From Clostridium pasteurianum BC1 (GTDB lineage: Bacteria; Bacillota; Clostridia; Clostridiales; Clostridiaceae), in contig NC_021182.1 in NCBI RefSeq assembly GCF_000389635.1, positions 3,286,001 through 3,350,000 of the forward strand: DNA of 64,000 nt, given 5' to 3'. The notes beneath the pieces are model-generated. The model was not told where the DNA came from, did no database searches, and saw only the letters and a list, made by a program, of their open reading frames with translations. The position numbers were made by a program, and so were the translations under genes. Numbering within the stretch: the stretch's first letter is position 1; the number at the start of each line of letters is the position of its first letter. Below, piece by piece: positions 1 through 9,672 of the stretch.

Positions 1-25
1 CTATGGCGCCTAATATTTTCTTCAT
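1..25 (-). CDS. 5' end of a CDS running off the window
   Basis: An ATG at 25-23 on the minus strand follows a strong AGGAGG ribosome-binding site with a 5-base spacer. It opens a frame reading MKKILGAI before the window ends. The lysine pair followed by hydrophobic residues could begin a signal peptide or membrane segment, but eight residues cannot identify the product. It lies downstream of the rubrerythrin-like gene, past a terminator, so it probably has its own promoter. Confidence 0.55.
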
Positions 26-40
26 ATTCTCCTCCTAAAT

Positions 41-83
41 AAAAAAGTCCTGGTATCTAATTTATATTAATTAAATACCAGGA
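41..83 (-). terminator. Rho-independent terminator of the rubrerythrin-like gene
   Basis: Inverted arms tcctggtat and ataccagga enclose an AT-rich loop. On the minus strand the stem is followed by a T run (aaaaaa on the plus strand at 41-46). It sits just after the stop codon of the 97-657 gene. Confidence 0.8.
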
Positions 84-96
84 TATGCATGAAATT

Positions 97-657
97 CTAT
101 TTAGATGTTAATATAATATGTTCTTTTTCAACCTGACAAAGTGCTTCAAATATGTTAGTTACAGTTTTATCTTTAATTTCCCCTTTATATTTATCATAAT
201 AAGTTACAGCATGCTTTTCTCTAATTGCTGCTGCCCCTAAAAGAGCCTTATCCGTATTATATTTATCATAATTCATTTCAGTTAATTTAGGGAACTCACT
301 AAATCCACCTATTCTAAAATGAATTTTTGCATGAAGCATTTCAATTTTACTTAATGCAGTAAAAATTTCCTTTACTTCACTACTTTCAGCCATTTCAGAA
401 GCTTTTTTATAAAAATCTCCATTAAAAATTTCAAGCTTAACAGCATGGTCTATAATTCTCAGTGCATTTTTATCTAGTAATTTACTATCAACATTATAAG
501 TTTCTCCATTATTACTTAAATAAATTTCACTTACCCCACAAAATGGACAGTATATTATTCTATCTTCCTTATTTTTTTCTAAAAATGCGGAACTATTAAT
601 GTAAAAATTTTTTTCATTAATATCCATTCCACAAACCATACATTTTATTCTATTCAC
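97..657 (-). CDS. Rubrerythrin/ferritin-like protein with N-terminal zinc-ribbon-like cysteines
   Basis: The 186-residue protein opens with a CMVCGM motif (residues about 6-11) and a second CPFC motif (about 37-40), together resembling a rubredoxin- or zinc-ribbon-type metal site. Residues about 65-186 are helical and carry glutamate and histidine positions of a ferritin-like di-iron fold, such as EMLHAKIH and QVEKEHI. Proteins of this fold usually reduce peroxide or store or handle iron in anaerobes. The cysteine part comes first, the reverse of classical rubrerythrin, so a peroxidase role is inferred, not certain. The gene stands alone between two terminators. Confidence 0.65.
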   Translation of the reverse strand: MNRIKCMVCGMDINEKNFYINSSAFLEKNKEDRIIYCPFCGVSEIYLSNNGETYNVDSKLLDKNALRIIDHAVKLEIFNGDFYKKASEMAESSEVKEIFTALSKIEMLHAKIHFRIGGFSEFPKLTEMNYDKYNTDKALLGAAAIREKHAVTYYDKYKGEIKDKTVTNIFEALCQVEKEHIILTSK

Positions 658-734
658 CTTTGCACCCCCGCATTTAATTTTTTCTAAAAAATTATTTTTA
701 TATGCACCTTATATTTTAAAACAAATTTCTCAAT

Positions 735-770
735 AAAACAAAGCCGCTTGAAAAATAGCAGCTTTGTTTT
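735..770 (-). terminator. Terminator hairpin of the 831-1355 gene
   Basis: The stem aaaacaaagcygct pairs with agcagctttgtttt across a short A-rich loop. It lies between the stop of the upstream minus-strand gene and the start region of the rubrerythrin-like gene, so it separates the two transcription units. Confidence 0.75.
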
Positions 771-830
771 AGTTTAACATTTTAAATTTTTTAAAACTAA
801 GTACAATTCAAATAAAGTATTACTTAATCT

Positions 831-1355
831 CTAGTAGCCATATTTATTTATTAAACTCTCCATGTCACCAAATATTAAAGTATTATTTATATTTTTTTTA
901 TGTACTTTAACTCTATCTCTGCTTACTACAAACACTATATTGGGATATTTCTTATCCTTTATTTTTTTAATTTCATTTCCGTATATGTACTCTTCATCTT
1001 CTGAAAAATTATACATAAAAATATTTTCAGAAAATATATCTGCTGCTAAAACCTTTAATTTAATTTTATCTTTTATTAATTTGGCGTTACTTTTTTCAAA
1101 TTTAAACTTTTTTAATTCTTTTAGTCTTCCATCTCTATGGGAACCCTTAAATAAAAAATATTTATCTTCTATGTCTTTTCCATCTTCCGATGTAATAAAT
1201 AAATTATACTTATAATCATCCTTATTTAAATCCGAATTAATTTTTGCATAATTCTTTAATTTTTCGCATTGTTTTACAGCTAATCCCAATTTAAATTTCA
1301 AAATCCCTTTTAAAAAAATAGATTTGCTGGTTTCTCTTTTAACTGTATTTAACAT
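831..1355 (-). CDS. Hypothetical lysine-rich protein
   Basis: The frame codes for 174 residues and starts at an ATG preceded by GAGAGGATG about 10 bases upstream. The protein is rich in lysine and charged residues, has no signal peptide or membrane segment, and is probably cytosolic. I recognise no family. An overlapping plus-strand frame (862-1215) lacks a ribosome-binding site and codes for an improbable hydrophobic protein, so the minus-strand reading is preferred. The gene is monocistronic, with a terminator downstream and a 400-base AT-rich gap upstream. Confidence 0.6.
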   Translation of the reverse strand: MLNTVKRETSKSIFLKGILKFKLGLAVKQCEKLKNYAKINSDLNKDDYKYNLFITSEDGKDIEDKYFLFKGSHRDGRLKELKKFKFEKSNAKLIKDKIKLKVLAADIFSENIFMYNFSEDEEYIYGNEIKKIKDKKYPNIVFVVSRDRVKVHKKNINNTLIFGDMESLINKYGY

Positions 1356-1759
1356 TTACCACTCATCCTCTCAATAAAATAATCGTTAATAATTAAAATT
1401 TATTTAGAAAAAATTATATTTACTAAGTTTTAGATAATTATCTACAAATACAATCACTTTGCCATTTTAAAATCTGAGATATTATGACTATTAATTTATG
1501 TATAACTTTCTCCAAGTAATAATTTATCAAAATATGCAACTAAATTCAATAGATTCTTAATTTAAATTTAATTTAAATTTAAATTAAATTAAATATTTTT
1601 ATAACATATTTCACAATATAGTATTATTTTTCACTGTAATATCCAGCTTATCCTACTATCCTTTATCGGTATTTGCTTATATTTTATTAAAGCTGTAAGT
1701 GAATATTAAAACTTTACTAAACATAGTATTATATATCAATAATTTTGTGAGGTACATAT
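1356..1759. other. AT-rich divergent intergenic region with a palindromic A/T tract
   Basis: The gap lies between the divergent genes at 1355 (minus) and 1760 (plus), so it should hold both promoters. Around 1558-1597 there is a low-complexity, self-complementary run built from aattta and taaatt units. I see no coding sequence here. Confidence 0.5.
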
Positions 1760-3265
1760 ATGCAATTTGATAATTTTTACAAAGACACCATTATACTTAC
1801 AATTTCCAATCTTGCAACAGGTATTTTAAGATTTGTATTTTCTATAATACTCTCTAATAAATTAGGCGCAGAGGGACTAGGTTTATATTCCATAATAATG
1901 CCTATATATGATCTTTTCTGCTGTGTGGTTTGCGGTGGAATGATTATTGCAGTATCAAGGAAGGCAGCTATATTTTCAGGAAATAAAGATTATATAAATG
2001 TAAACAAGCTTATACGTATAGCTATTATTTTTGACCTGCTTTGGTCTGTATTTATTTCAGTATTGGTATTTTTCAATTCCAGCTTTGTGGCTTCCTTTTT
2101 AATAAAAGACAGCAGAACCCTATACTCTATAGAAATAATATGTCCTGCTTTAATTTTTGTAGCTTTATCTTCCATATTAAAGGGATATTTTTATGGAATA
2201 TCTAAGGCCAAAATACCAGCATACATAGATATATTTGAAAAGGCTATAAGAATTTGTGTAGTCATAGGAATTGTAAATATATTAATGTTAAAAACTATGG
2301 TACAAACCATAAGTGCAGTGTATGCAGCTCTAACCTTTGGAGAATTAATAAGTTTTCTAATGCTCTATGTTGCCTACCTAATATATCGTGGAAAACTTAA
2401 AACTGTAAATACTCGTAGAGAGAACAAGGGACAACTTTTATTTGATATATTAATTGTAGCTATTCCCCTTTGTATAAATGGATTTCTTGGCTCCATATTA
2501 AATACAGCATCAACTTTAGTACTTCCAAGGAGACTAGTTGCAGCTGGCATCAACTATGATACAGCACTTTCTCTTATAGGAAAATTTACAGGGATGGCAC
2601 TTAACATAACCTTTTTTCCCATGGTAGTTATTATGGCAATGTCTACTGTACTGGTCCCCGATATATCTAGAAATCTTAGTAAAAAAAATTACTATGCTTT
2701 AGAAGAAAGAATAAGAGAAGTTTTAAAAATATCTTTTTATTTGGGAATAGCAACAATGATTATATGTCTTTGTATACCTAACAATTTGGGCAAGCTATTT
2801 TTCAACAGAAATGACTTAGGTGTATTTATTGTAACCAGTGCTTTATGCCTACCCATCACCTATGCTGCCGCCTCTACTTATTCTATACTCAGTGGTCTTG
2901 GTAAACAGACAATCATATTAATTAATTCTATGCTTGTTTCAGTAGAAGAACTGGTACTTCTATATATTTTGACGGCTATACCAAGTATAAATATTTATAG
3001 TTTTGCTATAACTTTATTTATTACTGGACTTACTTCCTTCATACTAAATATTTATGAAATAAAAAAAGTATGCCCTATAGGTTTTTCTTCTACAAATGCT
3101 CTAATAGACATTATGATGAGTATACTGGTATTTCTAGTGCTTGGAATTATGGATCATGTTATGTCCGACTCTATTTTTATATCAAAAAATGTATTAATTA
3201 TTATCACTGGTTTTTTACTGTATTTCTTATTGACTATGGTAGTAAAAGAAAAAATAATAGCTTAG
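1760..3265 (+). CDS. Polysaccharide/lipid flippase of the SpoVB (MATE/MOP) type
   Basis: This 501-residue membrane protein has about 14 hydrophobic segments spread over its whole length. Its N-terminus (NLATGILRFVFS, LGAEGLGLYSIIMP) is typical of stage V sporulation protein B and relatives of the MOP flippase superfamily, which move lipid-linked sugars or peptidoglycan precursors across the membrane. Length matches SpoVB (about 500-520). The ATG is preceded by a weak GTGAGG site. The gene stands alone and ends in a hairpin shared with the converging flippase gene at 3431. A role in spore cortex synthesis is inferred from family membership only. Confidence 0.75.
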   Translation: MQFDNFYKDTIILTISNLATGILRFVFSIILSNKLGAEGLGLYSIIMPIYDLFCCVVCGGMIIAVSRKAAIFSGNKDYINVNKLIRIAIIFDLLWSVFISVLVFFNSSFVASFLIKDSRTLYSIEIICPALIFVALSSILKGYFYGISKAKIPAYIDIFEKAIRICVVIGIVNILMLKTMVQTISAVYAALTFGELISFLMLYVAYLIYRGKLKTVNTRRENKGQLLFDILIVAIPLCINGFLGSILNTASTLVLPRRLVAAGINYDTALSLIGKFTGMALNITFFPMVVIMAMSTVLVPDISRNLSKKNYYALEERIREVLKISFYLGIATMIICLCIPNNLGKLFFNRNDLGVFIVTSALCLPITYAAASTYSILSGLGKQTIILINSMLVSVEELVLLYILTAIPSINIYSFAITLFITGLTSFILNIYEIKKVCPIGFSSTNALIDIMMSILVFLVLGIMDHVMSDSIFISKNVLIIITGFLLYFLLTMVVKEKIIA

Positions 3266-3299
3266 TTTTTCATAGAAAATTATTTTTTACATTAGAAGA

Positions 3300-3346
3300 G
3301 CACCGTGAAAATATATTAAAATACAAATAATTTTCACAGTGTTTTA
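3300..3346. terminator. Bidirectional terminator between two flippase genes
   Basis: Arms caccgtgaaaat and attttcacagtg flank an A/T loop and are followed by tttta on the plus strand. The stem lies between two converging genes and can serve both. The same arm design recurs at 29577-29625 and 31311-31358. Confidence 0.75.
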
Positions 3347-3430
3347 TACTATAATTTCCTTAAAGCTTTCTATATATAATTCCTGTATATAAAATCTTGC
3401 TCTAAATATCACTTCTAACCACTGAAACAA

Positions 3431-5032
3431 CTATCTTATATTGGAGATTATCCTTTTAGGTATAAATCTTTTTATTCTGCCGGGGATAATATCCAGTTCA
3501 TCCTTTGTAATGCCTTTACACAATATCATAGCATATAAATATGCTAGCACTCCCATAGCAACCGCTGCAAGTAAAGACACTGCATTATTTAGATATCCCT
3601 TTACAATAAAGTGTAATATGTAACTTAAAATATTATATATTACATAGGTTACAGCAGCCATAAATATGGAAGAAACTATAGGTTTGAATATATAAGACTT
3701 AAAATTTATTTTTAATTTTAAAATTTTCTGTATGTATATAATATTTAAAATTATAGGAACTCCAAAACCTATAGCACTACCTATAATAGCTCCATAAATT
3801 CCTATTTTAGGGATAGCTACCAAAATATAATTTACAACATATTTTGCAATTAATCCTAAAATTGAATAAAAGGTTACAATATAAATTCTTCCCATACCCT
3901 GTAAAATGCTGGTTTGAATTAGAGCCAGTGCCATAAATATTACTACTATGGAACCAAATATCATAATTCTGTATCCGTCTCCTATTTGTAATAATTCATA
4001 TATAGGTCTGCTTAACACCGAGAGTCCTACTGCTGCTGGTACAGCTATGAGAAAATTTATTCTAAATGCAAAATTTATTTTATCATTCACAAGTTTTTTA
4101 TTCTTGAGTGCTACAGCTTTTGATACTGCTGGCAACACTGCCATAGCTAGAGCAGATATTATTGTAATTGGCATATTAATAAGTGTAAGATATTTTCCAT
4201 ACATTCCATAAATGCTTTGAGCGTAATCTGTTAGAGCTCCTCCAGCTATAAGTCTTGATGTTATATTATAGCTATCTATTAGTGTACCAGCATTTGTTAT
4301 TGCAATACACACAGTAATGGGAATACTGTATTTTATAATTCTTCTCAGCACCTGCTTATTTGTATGTCTTTTATTATTGTGTAAAATTCCAGATTTAAAA
4401 TGTTTATTCTTTTCATAGGTTATTATGAGATAGAGAGCAGAGGCTAATGCTCCTAATGTAGTACCAACAGTTGCTCCTACAACCCCAGCTTCAATCCCAC
4501 GTCCTATTAATATTGCTGCAAACAGCAGCGAGAAAACTGTATTGAATACCTGCTCCAGTACCTGTGATATTGCTGTAGGCTTCATATTGCTTCTTCCCTG
4601 AAAATATCCTCTGTAGGCAGAAGCTACAGAAGTAAACAATATAGCAGGGCAAAGTGCAATTACAGAATATTTTGCCTCTGGATAATGTATACTTGCAGTA
4701 AGAGACCCTGCTGATAAAAACATTACAATGGACATAATTATTCCTATAGCAAACAAAAGAAATCTGGATATTTTAAAGGTCTTTATTGCACTCCTGTAAT
4801 TCTCAACCGCCACAAATTCAGATACAAGCTTTGATATGGCGCTTGGAATTCCCGTATTTGTTATCACATATATAAAAGCATAAATTAAATATGTAACTTG
4901 ATAGATAGCATAGGGCCTGTTTCCTCCAATTATCTTTAAGAGAAAAGGCATATAAATTATGGACAAAAGTTTCGCTGCCATAGTAGCAGCTGATAAAATG
5001 GCAAATCCTTTACCAGTTGATTGTTCTTTCAT
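3431..5032 (-). CDS. Polysaccharide biosynthesis flippase (YtgP/MurJ-like MOP family)
   Basis: The 533-residue protein has about 14 predicted membrane segments. Its N-terminal GKGFAILSAATMAAKLLSII and following YMPFLLKIIGG are typical of the YtgP/MurJ group that flips lipid II or other undecaprenyl-linked precursors. It ends in a basic tail (RIKRFIPKRII). It begins 21 bases after the stop of the RluA-type gene on the same strand, so the two are probably co-transcribed, a pairing common in clostridia. It is a second, diverged member beside the SpoVB-like protein at 1760. Confidence 0.8.
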   Translation of the reverse strand: MKEQSTGKGFAILSAATMAAKLLSIIYMPFLLKIIGGNRPYAIYQVTYLIYAFIYVITNTGIPSAISKLVSEFVAVENYRSAIKTFKISRFLLFAIGIIMSIVMFLSAGSLTASIHYPEAKYSVIALCPAILFTSVASAYRGYFQGRSNMKPTAISQVLEQVFNTVFSLLFAAILIGRGIEAGVVGATVGTTLGALASALYLIITYEKNKHFKSGILHNNKRHTNKQVLRRIIKYSIPITVCIAITNAGTLIDSYNITSRLIAGGALTDYAQSIYGMYGKYLTLINMPITIISALAMAVLPAVSKAVALKNKKLVNDKINFAFRINFLIAVPAAVGLSVLSRPIYELLQIGDGYRIMIFGSIVVIFMALALIQTSILQGMGRIYIVTFYSILGLIAKYVVNYILVAIPKIGIYGAIIGSAIGFGVPIILNIIYIQKILKLKINFKSYIFKPIVSSIFMAAVTYVIYNILSYILHFIVKGYLNNAVSLLAAVAMGVLAYLYAMILCKGITKDELDIIPGRIKRFIPKRIISNIR

Positions 5033-5053
5033 AAGCTTAACCTCTTTAACACA

Positions 5054-6007
5054 CTAAAACTTGAATACATCTGTTTTAACTTTCTTTAATATAGGTGGTA
5101 ATGACTCTGCTATGGTCTTGTTTTCCATATATGCTAGCTTTTCAGGACAATTCTTAAATATAAGCTTATAGGCATATAAAAATTGATAGTCTAAGCCATA
5201 TCTATTATTAAAAAAACTATTAAGTTTTTTATCTCCATATTTATTATCTCCAACTATTGGATGATTTAAATGATTTAAATGAGCTCTAAGCTGATGACTT
5301 CTTCCTGTAATAAGATCTATTTCTATTAATGAAAAGCTGCCACAGGTCTGAACAGTTTTTACTTCCATAGCTATTTTCTTTGTATTAGACATTTCACTGT
5401 CAAATACTTTAGAAATATTTGCATCTTCATTTTTGTATATATATCCTTCATAAATTCCATCCTTAAGCTTTCCCTTAACTAAAGCTGTATAGTACTTTTT
5501 TATTTTTCTTTCTCGTATCATTTCATTTAGAAGCTTTAGTGCCTCAAAGTTCTTGCCAAATACAACTATACCAGAAGTATTTCTATCCAATCTGTTACAA
5601 GGAGCCGGTGTAAATGTAACCTCTTTTTCTGGTTCATAATCACCTTTATCATATAAATAGGACAATACATAGTCTGTAAGGGTAGGCTCTCCACTTTCAC
5701 TATTTGAATGCACTAAAACTCCTGGCCATTTTTCTAGAAGGAGCATATTTTCGTCTTCATAGGTAACTTTAAAATCGTTATCTATTCTTACAAATTCTTT
5801 TTTTTCGGGCTTAGATGAAATATAATAAGTTTCTACTATATCTCCTTCTAAAAGAGAATATTTTTCCTTTGTCTTTCTACCATTTACTTTTATATCACCT
5901 TTTCTAAAAGCCTTAAATATGGCACTTAGGGGTACATCTTTAAGCCATTTTCTAACAAATTTATCTACTCTTTGTCCTGCCTCATTTGGTCCTATTTCAA
6001 TTTTCAT
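5054..6007 (-). CDS. RluA/RluD-family pseudouridine synthase
   Basis: The protein converts specific uridines in rRNA or tRNA to pseudouridine. Residues about 10-60 form an S4-like RNA-binding region. The catalytic motif is NRLDRNTSGIVVFGKN, with the conserved aspartate in RLDR. A later GRSHQLRAHL block is also family-typical. I chose the ATG at 6007 because GGAGG lies 5 bases before it. An ATG 12 bases upstream overlaps that site. The resulting 317 residues fit the family. It is the first gene of a two-gene unit with the flippase at 3431. Confidence 0.88.
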   Translation of the reverse strand: MKIEIGPNEAGQRVDKFVRKWLKDVPLSAIFKAFRKGDIKVNGRKTKEKYSLLEGDIVETYYISSKPEKKEFVRIDNDFKVTYEDENMLLLEKWPGVLVHSNSESGEPTLTDYVLSYLYDKGDYEPEKEVTFTPAPCNRLDRNTSGIVVFGKNFEALKLLNEMIRERKIKKYYTALVKGKLKDGIYEGYIYKNEDANISKVFDSEMSNTKKIAMEVKTVQTCGSFSLIEIDLITGRSHQLRAHLNHLNHPIVGDNKYGDKKLNSFFNNRYGLDYQFLYAYKLIFKNCPEKLAYMENKTIAESLPPILKKVKTDVFKF

Positions 6008-6029
6008 CTTTTCCTCCATGGTTTAAAAA

Positions 6030-6075
6030 TTATAATTAGGCATATACATTAATTAATGATATACCTAATTATAGT
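6030..6075 (-). terminator. Hairpin between the M20 hydrolase and RluA genes
   Basis: Inverted arms taattaggcatatac and gatatacctaatta surround ATTAATTAAT. On the minus strand the stem is followed by ATTTTTAAA just before the RluA start codon. It probably ends the upstream transcript or attenuates read-through. Confidence 0.5.
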
Positions 6076-6180
6076 TGACAAGATATTATTATACTACTAA
6101 GCTATATTAAAATAAATGATATATAATTTATTTTAATACTTTACACCTAAAAATAAGCAGTAAAACTCATATTATATTTT

Positions 6181-7359
6181 CTAATTATTTTTTTGAAGAT
6201 AGTTAACTGCTGCTGTACATTGAATTGCTACTCCAATGGGAATACAAGCTTCATCCACATCAAATAGACTTCCGTGAGCAGGATTTACTATTCCCCTTGC
6301 TTCATTTCTACAGCCAAGATAATAAAAAGCGGAAGGTCTTTCCAAAGAGAAATATGCAAAACTTTCAACACCCATACTTGGATTTTGAAGAATATTTATC
6401 TTATCTTTTCCAATAACCTCTTCTGCACTTTCCTTCACAACATTAAGCATTTCATCATCATTATATAAACATGGATAACTCTCTTCTATTTCTATTTCAC
6501 AGCTGCCTCTCATAGAAGTTACTATTCCTTCAGCTATTTCTCTAAGTCTCTTTTTAACATAAGATCTATGTTCTGTTTTCATAGTCCTTATAATTCCACC
6601 TATTTTAACCTCTTCTGGAATTATATTTTGTGCAGTACCTCCATGAATATAGCCTATAGTTATAACGCCTGGATCCACTGGTGGAAGTTCTCTGCTTATT
6701 ATTGTCTGAAGAGCATTTACTACATTACAGGAAATAACTATAGGATCCACAGTTGTGTCCGGATGGGCACCATGACCGCCTTTTCCCTTTATTTTTATAG
6801 TAAAGGGATTTGAAGCAGCATTAACTACGTCTTTTTTTACACCTATTTTTCCTACTTCAATAGCTTCATCTACGTGAAGTCCAATAACTGCGTCTACCTT
6901 TGGGTTCTCTAAAACACCCTCCGCAATCATTAACCTTGCTCCTCCAGTAGTTTCCTCTGCTGGTTCAAAGAAAAGCTTTATATTTCCACTTAATTCACCT
7001 TTTATAGCATTTAATAGCTTTGCAGCACCCATAAGTATAGTTGTATGTGCGTCATGACCACAGGCATGCATTTTTCCATTTACCTTTGAAGCATATTCAC
7101 ACTTCTTTTCATCTTGCAAAGGCAGTGCATCCATATCCCCTCTTAAAGCTATAGTCTTGCCAGATTTAGCCCCTTTTATAATAGCACATATACCAGTCTT
7201 AGCTACAATTCTATATTCAATTCCCTCACCTTCAAGAAAGGCTTTAATTTTCTCATTTGTTCTAAAAAGTTCATAATCTAATTCGGGATGAGAATGAAAA
7301 TCTCTTCTCCACGCTATAAGCTGATCTTTTATTTTATTTGCTTCATTTAAAAAATTCAT
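6181..7359 (-). CDS. M20-family amidohydrolase (HipO/IAA-amino-acid hydrolase type)
   Basis: The 392-residue enzyme hydrolyses N-acyl amino acids or similar amides. Metal-site and catalytic motifs are clear: RGDMDALP, MHACGHDAHTT with the cysteine and histidine ligands, FFEPAEE with the catalytic glutamate, and a C-terminal PAHGSLFDVDE block with the last histidine. Length matches the family (380-400). AGAGGT precedes the ATG. It starts 25 bases after the FtsA-like gene stop and is likely co-transcribed with it. The physiological substrate cannot be told from sequence. Confidence 0.88.
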   Translation of the reverse strand: MNFLNEANKIKDQLIAWRRDFHSHPELDYELFRTNEKIKAFLEGEGIEYRIVAKTGICAIIKGAKSGKTIALRGDMDALPLQDEKKCEYASKVNGKMHACGHDAHTTILMGAAKLLNAIKGELSGNIKLFFEPAEETTGGARLMIAEGVLENPKVDAVIGLHVDEAIEVGKIGVKKDVVNAASNPFTIKIKGKGGHGAHPDTTVDPIVISCNVVNALQTIISRELPPVDPGVITIGYIHGGTAQNIIPEEVKIGGIIRTMKTEHRSYVKKRLREIAEGIVTSMRGSCEIEIEESYPCLYNDDEMLNVVKESAEEVIGKDKINILQNPSMGVESFAYFSLERPSAFYYLGCRNEARGIVNPAHGSLFDVDEACIPIGVAIQCTAAVNYLQKNN

Positions 7360-7384
7360 AATTTACCTCTTTTCCTGTAAAAAT

Positions 7385-9496
7385 TTATTTCCACTTTATC
7401 TCTATTCTATCTTCAGATTTTAATTCATCATAGAAACCCGCTTTATTACCATTTAACAGTAGCACAAGTTCTCCCTTTGCTTTACTGAGATCAAATTCAA
7501 TATAGTTAAATATATCTACAAACATATATGAACTTTTCCCTTTCAAGGTTATCTTCTTATCATTTGCAAAAACCTCTATTGATTTATAAGAATTCTTATG
7601 TATTTCTATGGGAGCTTTGTCATAATACTTTTTATCTTCTTCTACTTTAGTTTCAATATAATTTTCTTCCTCATCTACTACATAACCTGCCGCAGCTTCT
7701 GCTTGTGCAGTGTTAACTACTTCTCCATAATCATGTTGATTATTTTTTTCTTCATTTATTATAGTGGTAGATATATTGTCTCCTTCTTTGATAATATAAT
7801 CATCCTTAAGTTTTGTAGACTGAATATAAAATTCCAAATTTAAATTATTATCAATAAATTTTCTATAGTCTCCAATAGTTTTTGGAAATGCAGTTTTAAT
7901 ATTATCTCCTTCAGCTATTATATGATCTATATTAACTTTTTGATCATTGGCAAAAAACAATGGTTCAAGATTTTTAATCTTACCGTCCAAATAAAATCCT
8001 ACAGAATCTAATTTTTTTATATAATCCTTTATATATGCCTTTGCATTATGTCCATTTTGTGCAAAAACTATTTCTATTTTATCATTTTCCCTTATTTCTG
8101 ACTCTAAACTTGCAAATATTCCATTTAATTTAATTATAGAACCTCTCGACATACCTCCAAAGGCTACACGTTTTGATCCATTCAAATTAAATCTTATATT
8201 CCTTCCATTCTTACCAATTAAAATTTTAGGATTTATACCTGCTTGCATAATAACGTCCATAATAGTGTTCTTTTTAGAATTAAAGAGACTTACTGCACTG
8301 TTATTTAAAAATACATCAATAAAATCTCCCCCAAATTTTCTCATAGCTACTAATGCTATACCTAAAACCGTAACTCCTACACTACCTAATTTATTATCGT
8401 CGCATACACAATCCACAACACTTTCTCTGCCTTTAATTGCAATTCTTTGAGATGGTATATTGAGATTTTTAACAATTAATTCCTTAAGCAGTGGAGTATG
8501 TGCTCCCCCTCCAACTAAGAATACTGCATTAGGTGCTTTACCACCATTAAGCTCAAGAAGCTTCTTAGCTATTTCCTCCGATAATTTCTCAACTACAGGC
8601 GTTATTATCTTAATCACTTCATCAAAGGTAATACTATTTTCTAAACTCAATACATCCACATAACTTACTTCTTTTTTTTCAATAACCTCTTTTTTTATCT
8701 TCTCAGCAGTATTAAAATCTACAAGACAAGCTTGTGCCAATGCTTCAGTAATCTCATCTCCTGCCATAGGCGCCATTCCATAAGCACTAATAGTCTCATT
8801 ACTGCTTATAGCAATATCAGAAGTACCTGCACCAATATCTATAAGAGCTAAATTTAAAAGTCTTAAATTTTTAGGTACTGCCGCTTCCATTGCGGCTATA
8901 GGTTCTAATGTAAGGTTTAGTACAGATAAACCTATTTTTTTCGTAACGGCATAAAGACTTTCAACTACTGAACTAGGTAAAAAAGTAGCGATTACTTCTG
9001 CTGAAATATTTTGACCTTTATGAGATAAAAGATTAGATATAGCGTATCCATTAAGATAGTAATTTTTAACACTGTATCCCACACAATACAGCTTTCCCTG
9101 AGTATTCTTATTGACCTCTTCCTCAGCTTGCTTTACTGCAGTAAGTTCAAGGCTCCTTACCAGCTCTTTATCTATTTCCTTATCTTCATCAATTCCTAAT
9201 TCTGATTTAACTAGGATAGTTTTTAAAAACCTTCCTGCAGCAGCTATAGCCACTTTTTTAAGTTCAAAACCCAATTCCTCTTCCAGTTCACTTTTAACTT
9301 TATTTACAGCCTTAGTAACTAGACTTATATCATGTATCTGTCCATCTACCATAGCTCTCTCTTCATGTTCTGTAAACTTTTCAGCTATAATATTAAATTT
9401 TTTATCTTTAATAATCCCTACTGTACCAATAACAGTGCGGGTACCAATATCTAAAGAAAATAAAATGTCTTCTGATTTAATATTTGGATATGCCAT
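7385..9496 (-). CDS. Large FtsA-domain actin-like ATPase
   Basis: This 703-residue protein has an actin/Hsp70-type ATPase fold in its first 380 residues: phosphate-1 motif SLDIGTRTVIG, phosphate-2 LIDIGAGTSDIA and the adenosine motif FLVGGGAHTPLL. The region between them matches FtsA/PilM proteins. Classical FtsA has about 420 residues; here a further 320-residue C-terminal half holds several beta-rich, ubiquitin-like or SLBB-like stretches. No membrane segment or amphipathic FtsA-type end is obvious. Such long FtsA-domain proteins are known in clostridia, but their role in division or envelope assembly is not settled. AAGGGG precedes the ATG. It heads an apparent operon with the M20 hydrolase. 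Confidence 0.75.
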   Translation of the reverse strand: MAYPNIKSEDILFSLDIGTRTVIGTVGIIKDKKFNIIAEKFTEHEERAMVDGQIHDISLVTKAVNKVKSELEEELGFELKKVAIAAAGRFLKTILVKSELGIDEDKEIDKELVRSLELTAVKQAEEEVNKNTQGKLYCVGYSVKNYYLNGYAISNLLSHKGQNISAEVIATFLPSSVVESLYAVTKKIGLSVLNLTLEPIAAMEAAVPKNLRLLNLALIDIGAGTSDIAISSNETISAYGMAPMAGDEITEALAQACLVDFNTAEKIKKEVIEKKEVSYVDVLSLENSITFDEVIKIITPVVEKLSEEIAKKLLELNGGKAPNAVFLVGGGAHTPLLKELIVKNLNIPSQRIAIKGRESVVDCVCDDNKLGSVGVTVLGIALVAMRKFGGDFIDVFLNNSAVSLFNSKKNTIMDVIMQAGINPKILIGKNGRNIRFNLNGSKRVAFGGMSRGSIIKLNGIFASLESEIRENDKIEIVFAQNGHNAKAYIKDYIKKLDSVGFYLDGKIKNLEPLFFANDQKVNIDHIIAEGDNIKTAFPKTIGDYRKFIDNNLNLEFYIQSTKLKDDYIIKEGDNISTTIINEEKNNQHDYGEVVNTAQAEAAAGYVVDEEENYIETKVEEDKKYYDKAPIEIHKNSYKSIEVFANDKKITLKGKSSYMFVDIFNYIEFDLSKAKGELVLLLNGNKAGFYDELKSEDRIEIKWK

Positions 9497-9672
9497 TATT
9501 TATACCCCTTAATAATATAATTTAAAGGCTCATATTCTTTAAGAACGCCTTTATTTGCATATAGGTTGCAAACCCTTTAAACAAACTACTTTTAATGCGT
9601 GTATTACACATATTCCGCGATAATTTTTAAGGTTGAGAAATTTATTAGTACGTTTTTAGTACTCATAAAGGA
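9497..9672. other. Intergenic junction entering the decayed prophage region
   Basis: The stretch carries the promoter side of the FtsA-like gene. A frame at about 9618-9665 reading IIFKVEKFISTFLVL resembles the very end of an integrase gene. It also carries the first copy of a 20-bp direct repeat (9643-9662). No intact gene is visible. Confidence 0.4.
9643..9662 (+). repeat. Left copy of a 20-bp direct repeat, candidate attachment site
   Basis: The sequence tattagtacgtttttagtac is identical, in the same orientation, to 17828-17847, which overlaps the stop codon of the decayed integrase. Direct repeats of this length at the two ends of an element with an integrase at one end are what attL and attR look like. 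Alternatively this copy is a leftover 3' end of another integrase gene. Confidence 0.5.

Noticed and set aside
862-1215. Plus-strand frame of 117 codons
   Set aside because: Overlaps the minus-strand gene at 831-1355, which has a ribosome-binding site and terminator; the plus-strand product is an unlikely Ser/Phe/Leu-rich translation.
3070-3330. Plus-strand frame overlapping the end of the flippase gene
   Set aside because: No ribosome-binding site, and it runs through the terminator; it is a second-frame reading of the flippase gene.
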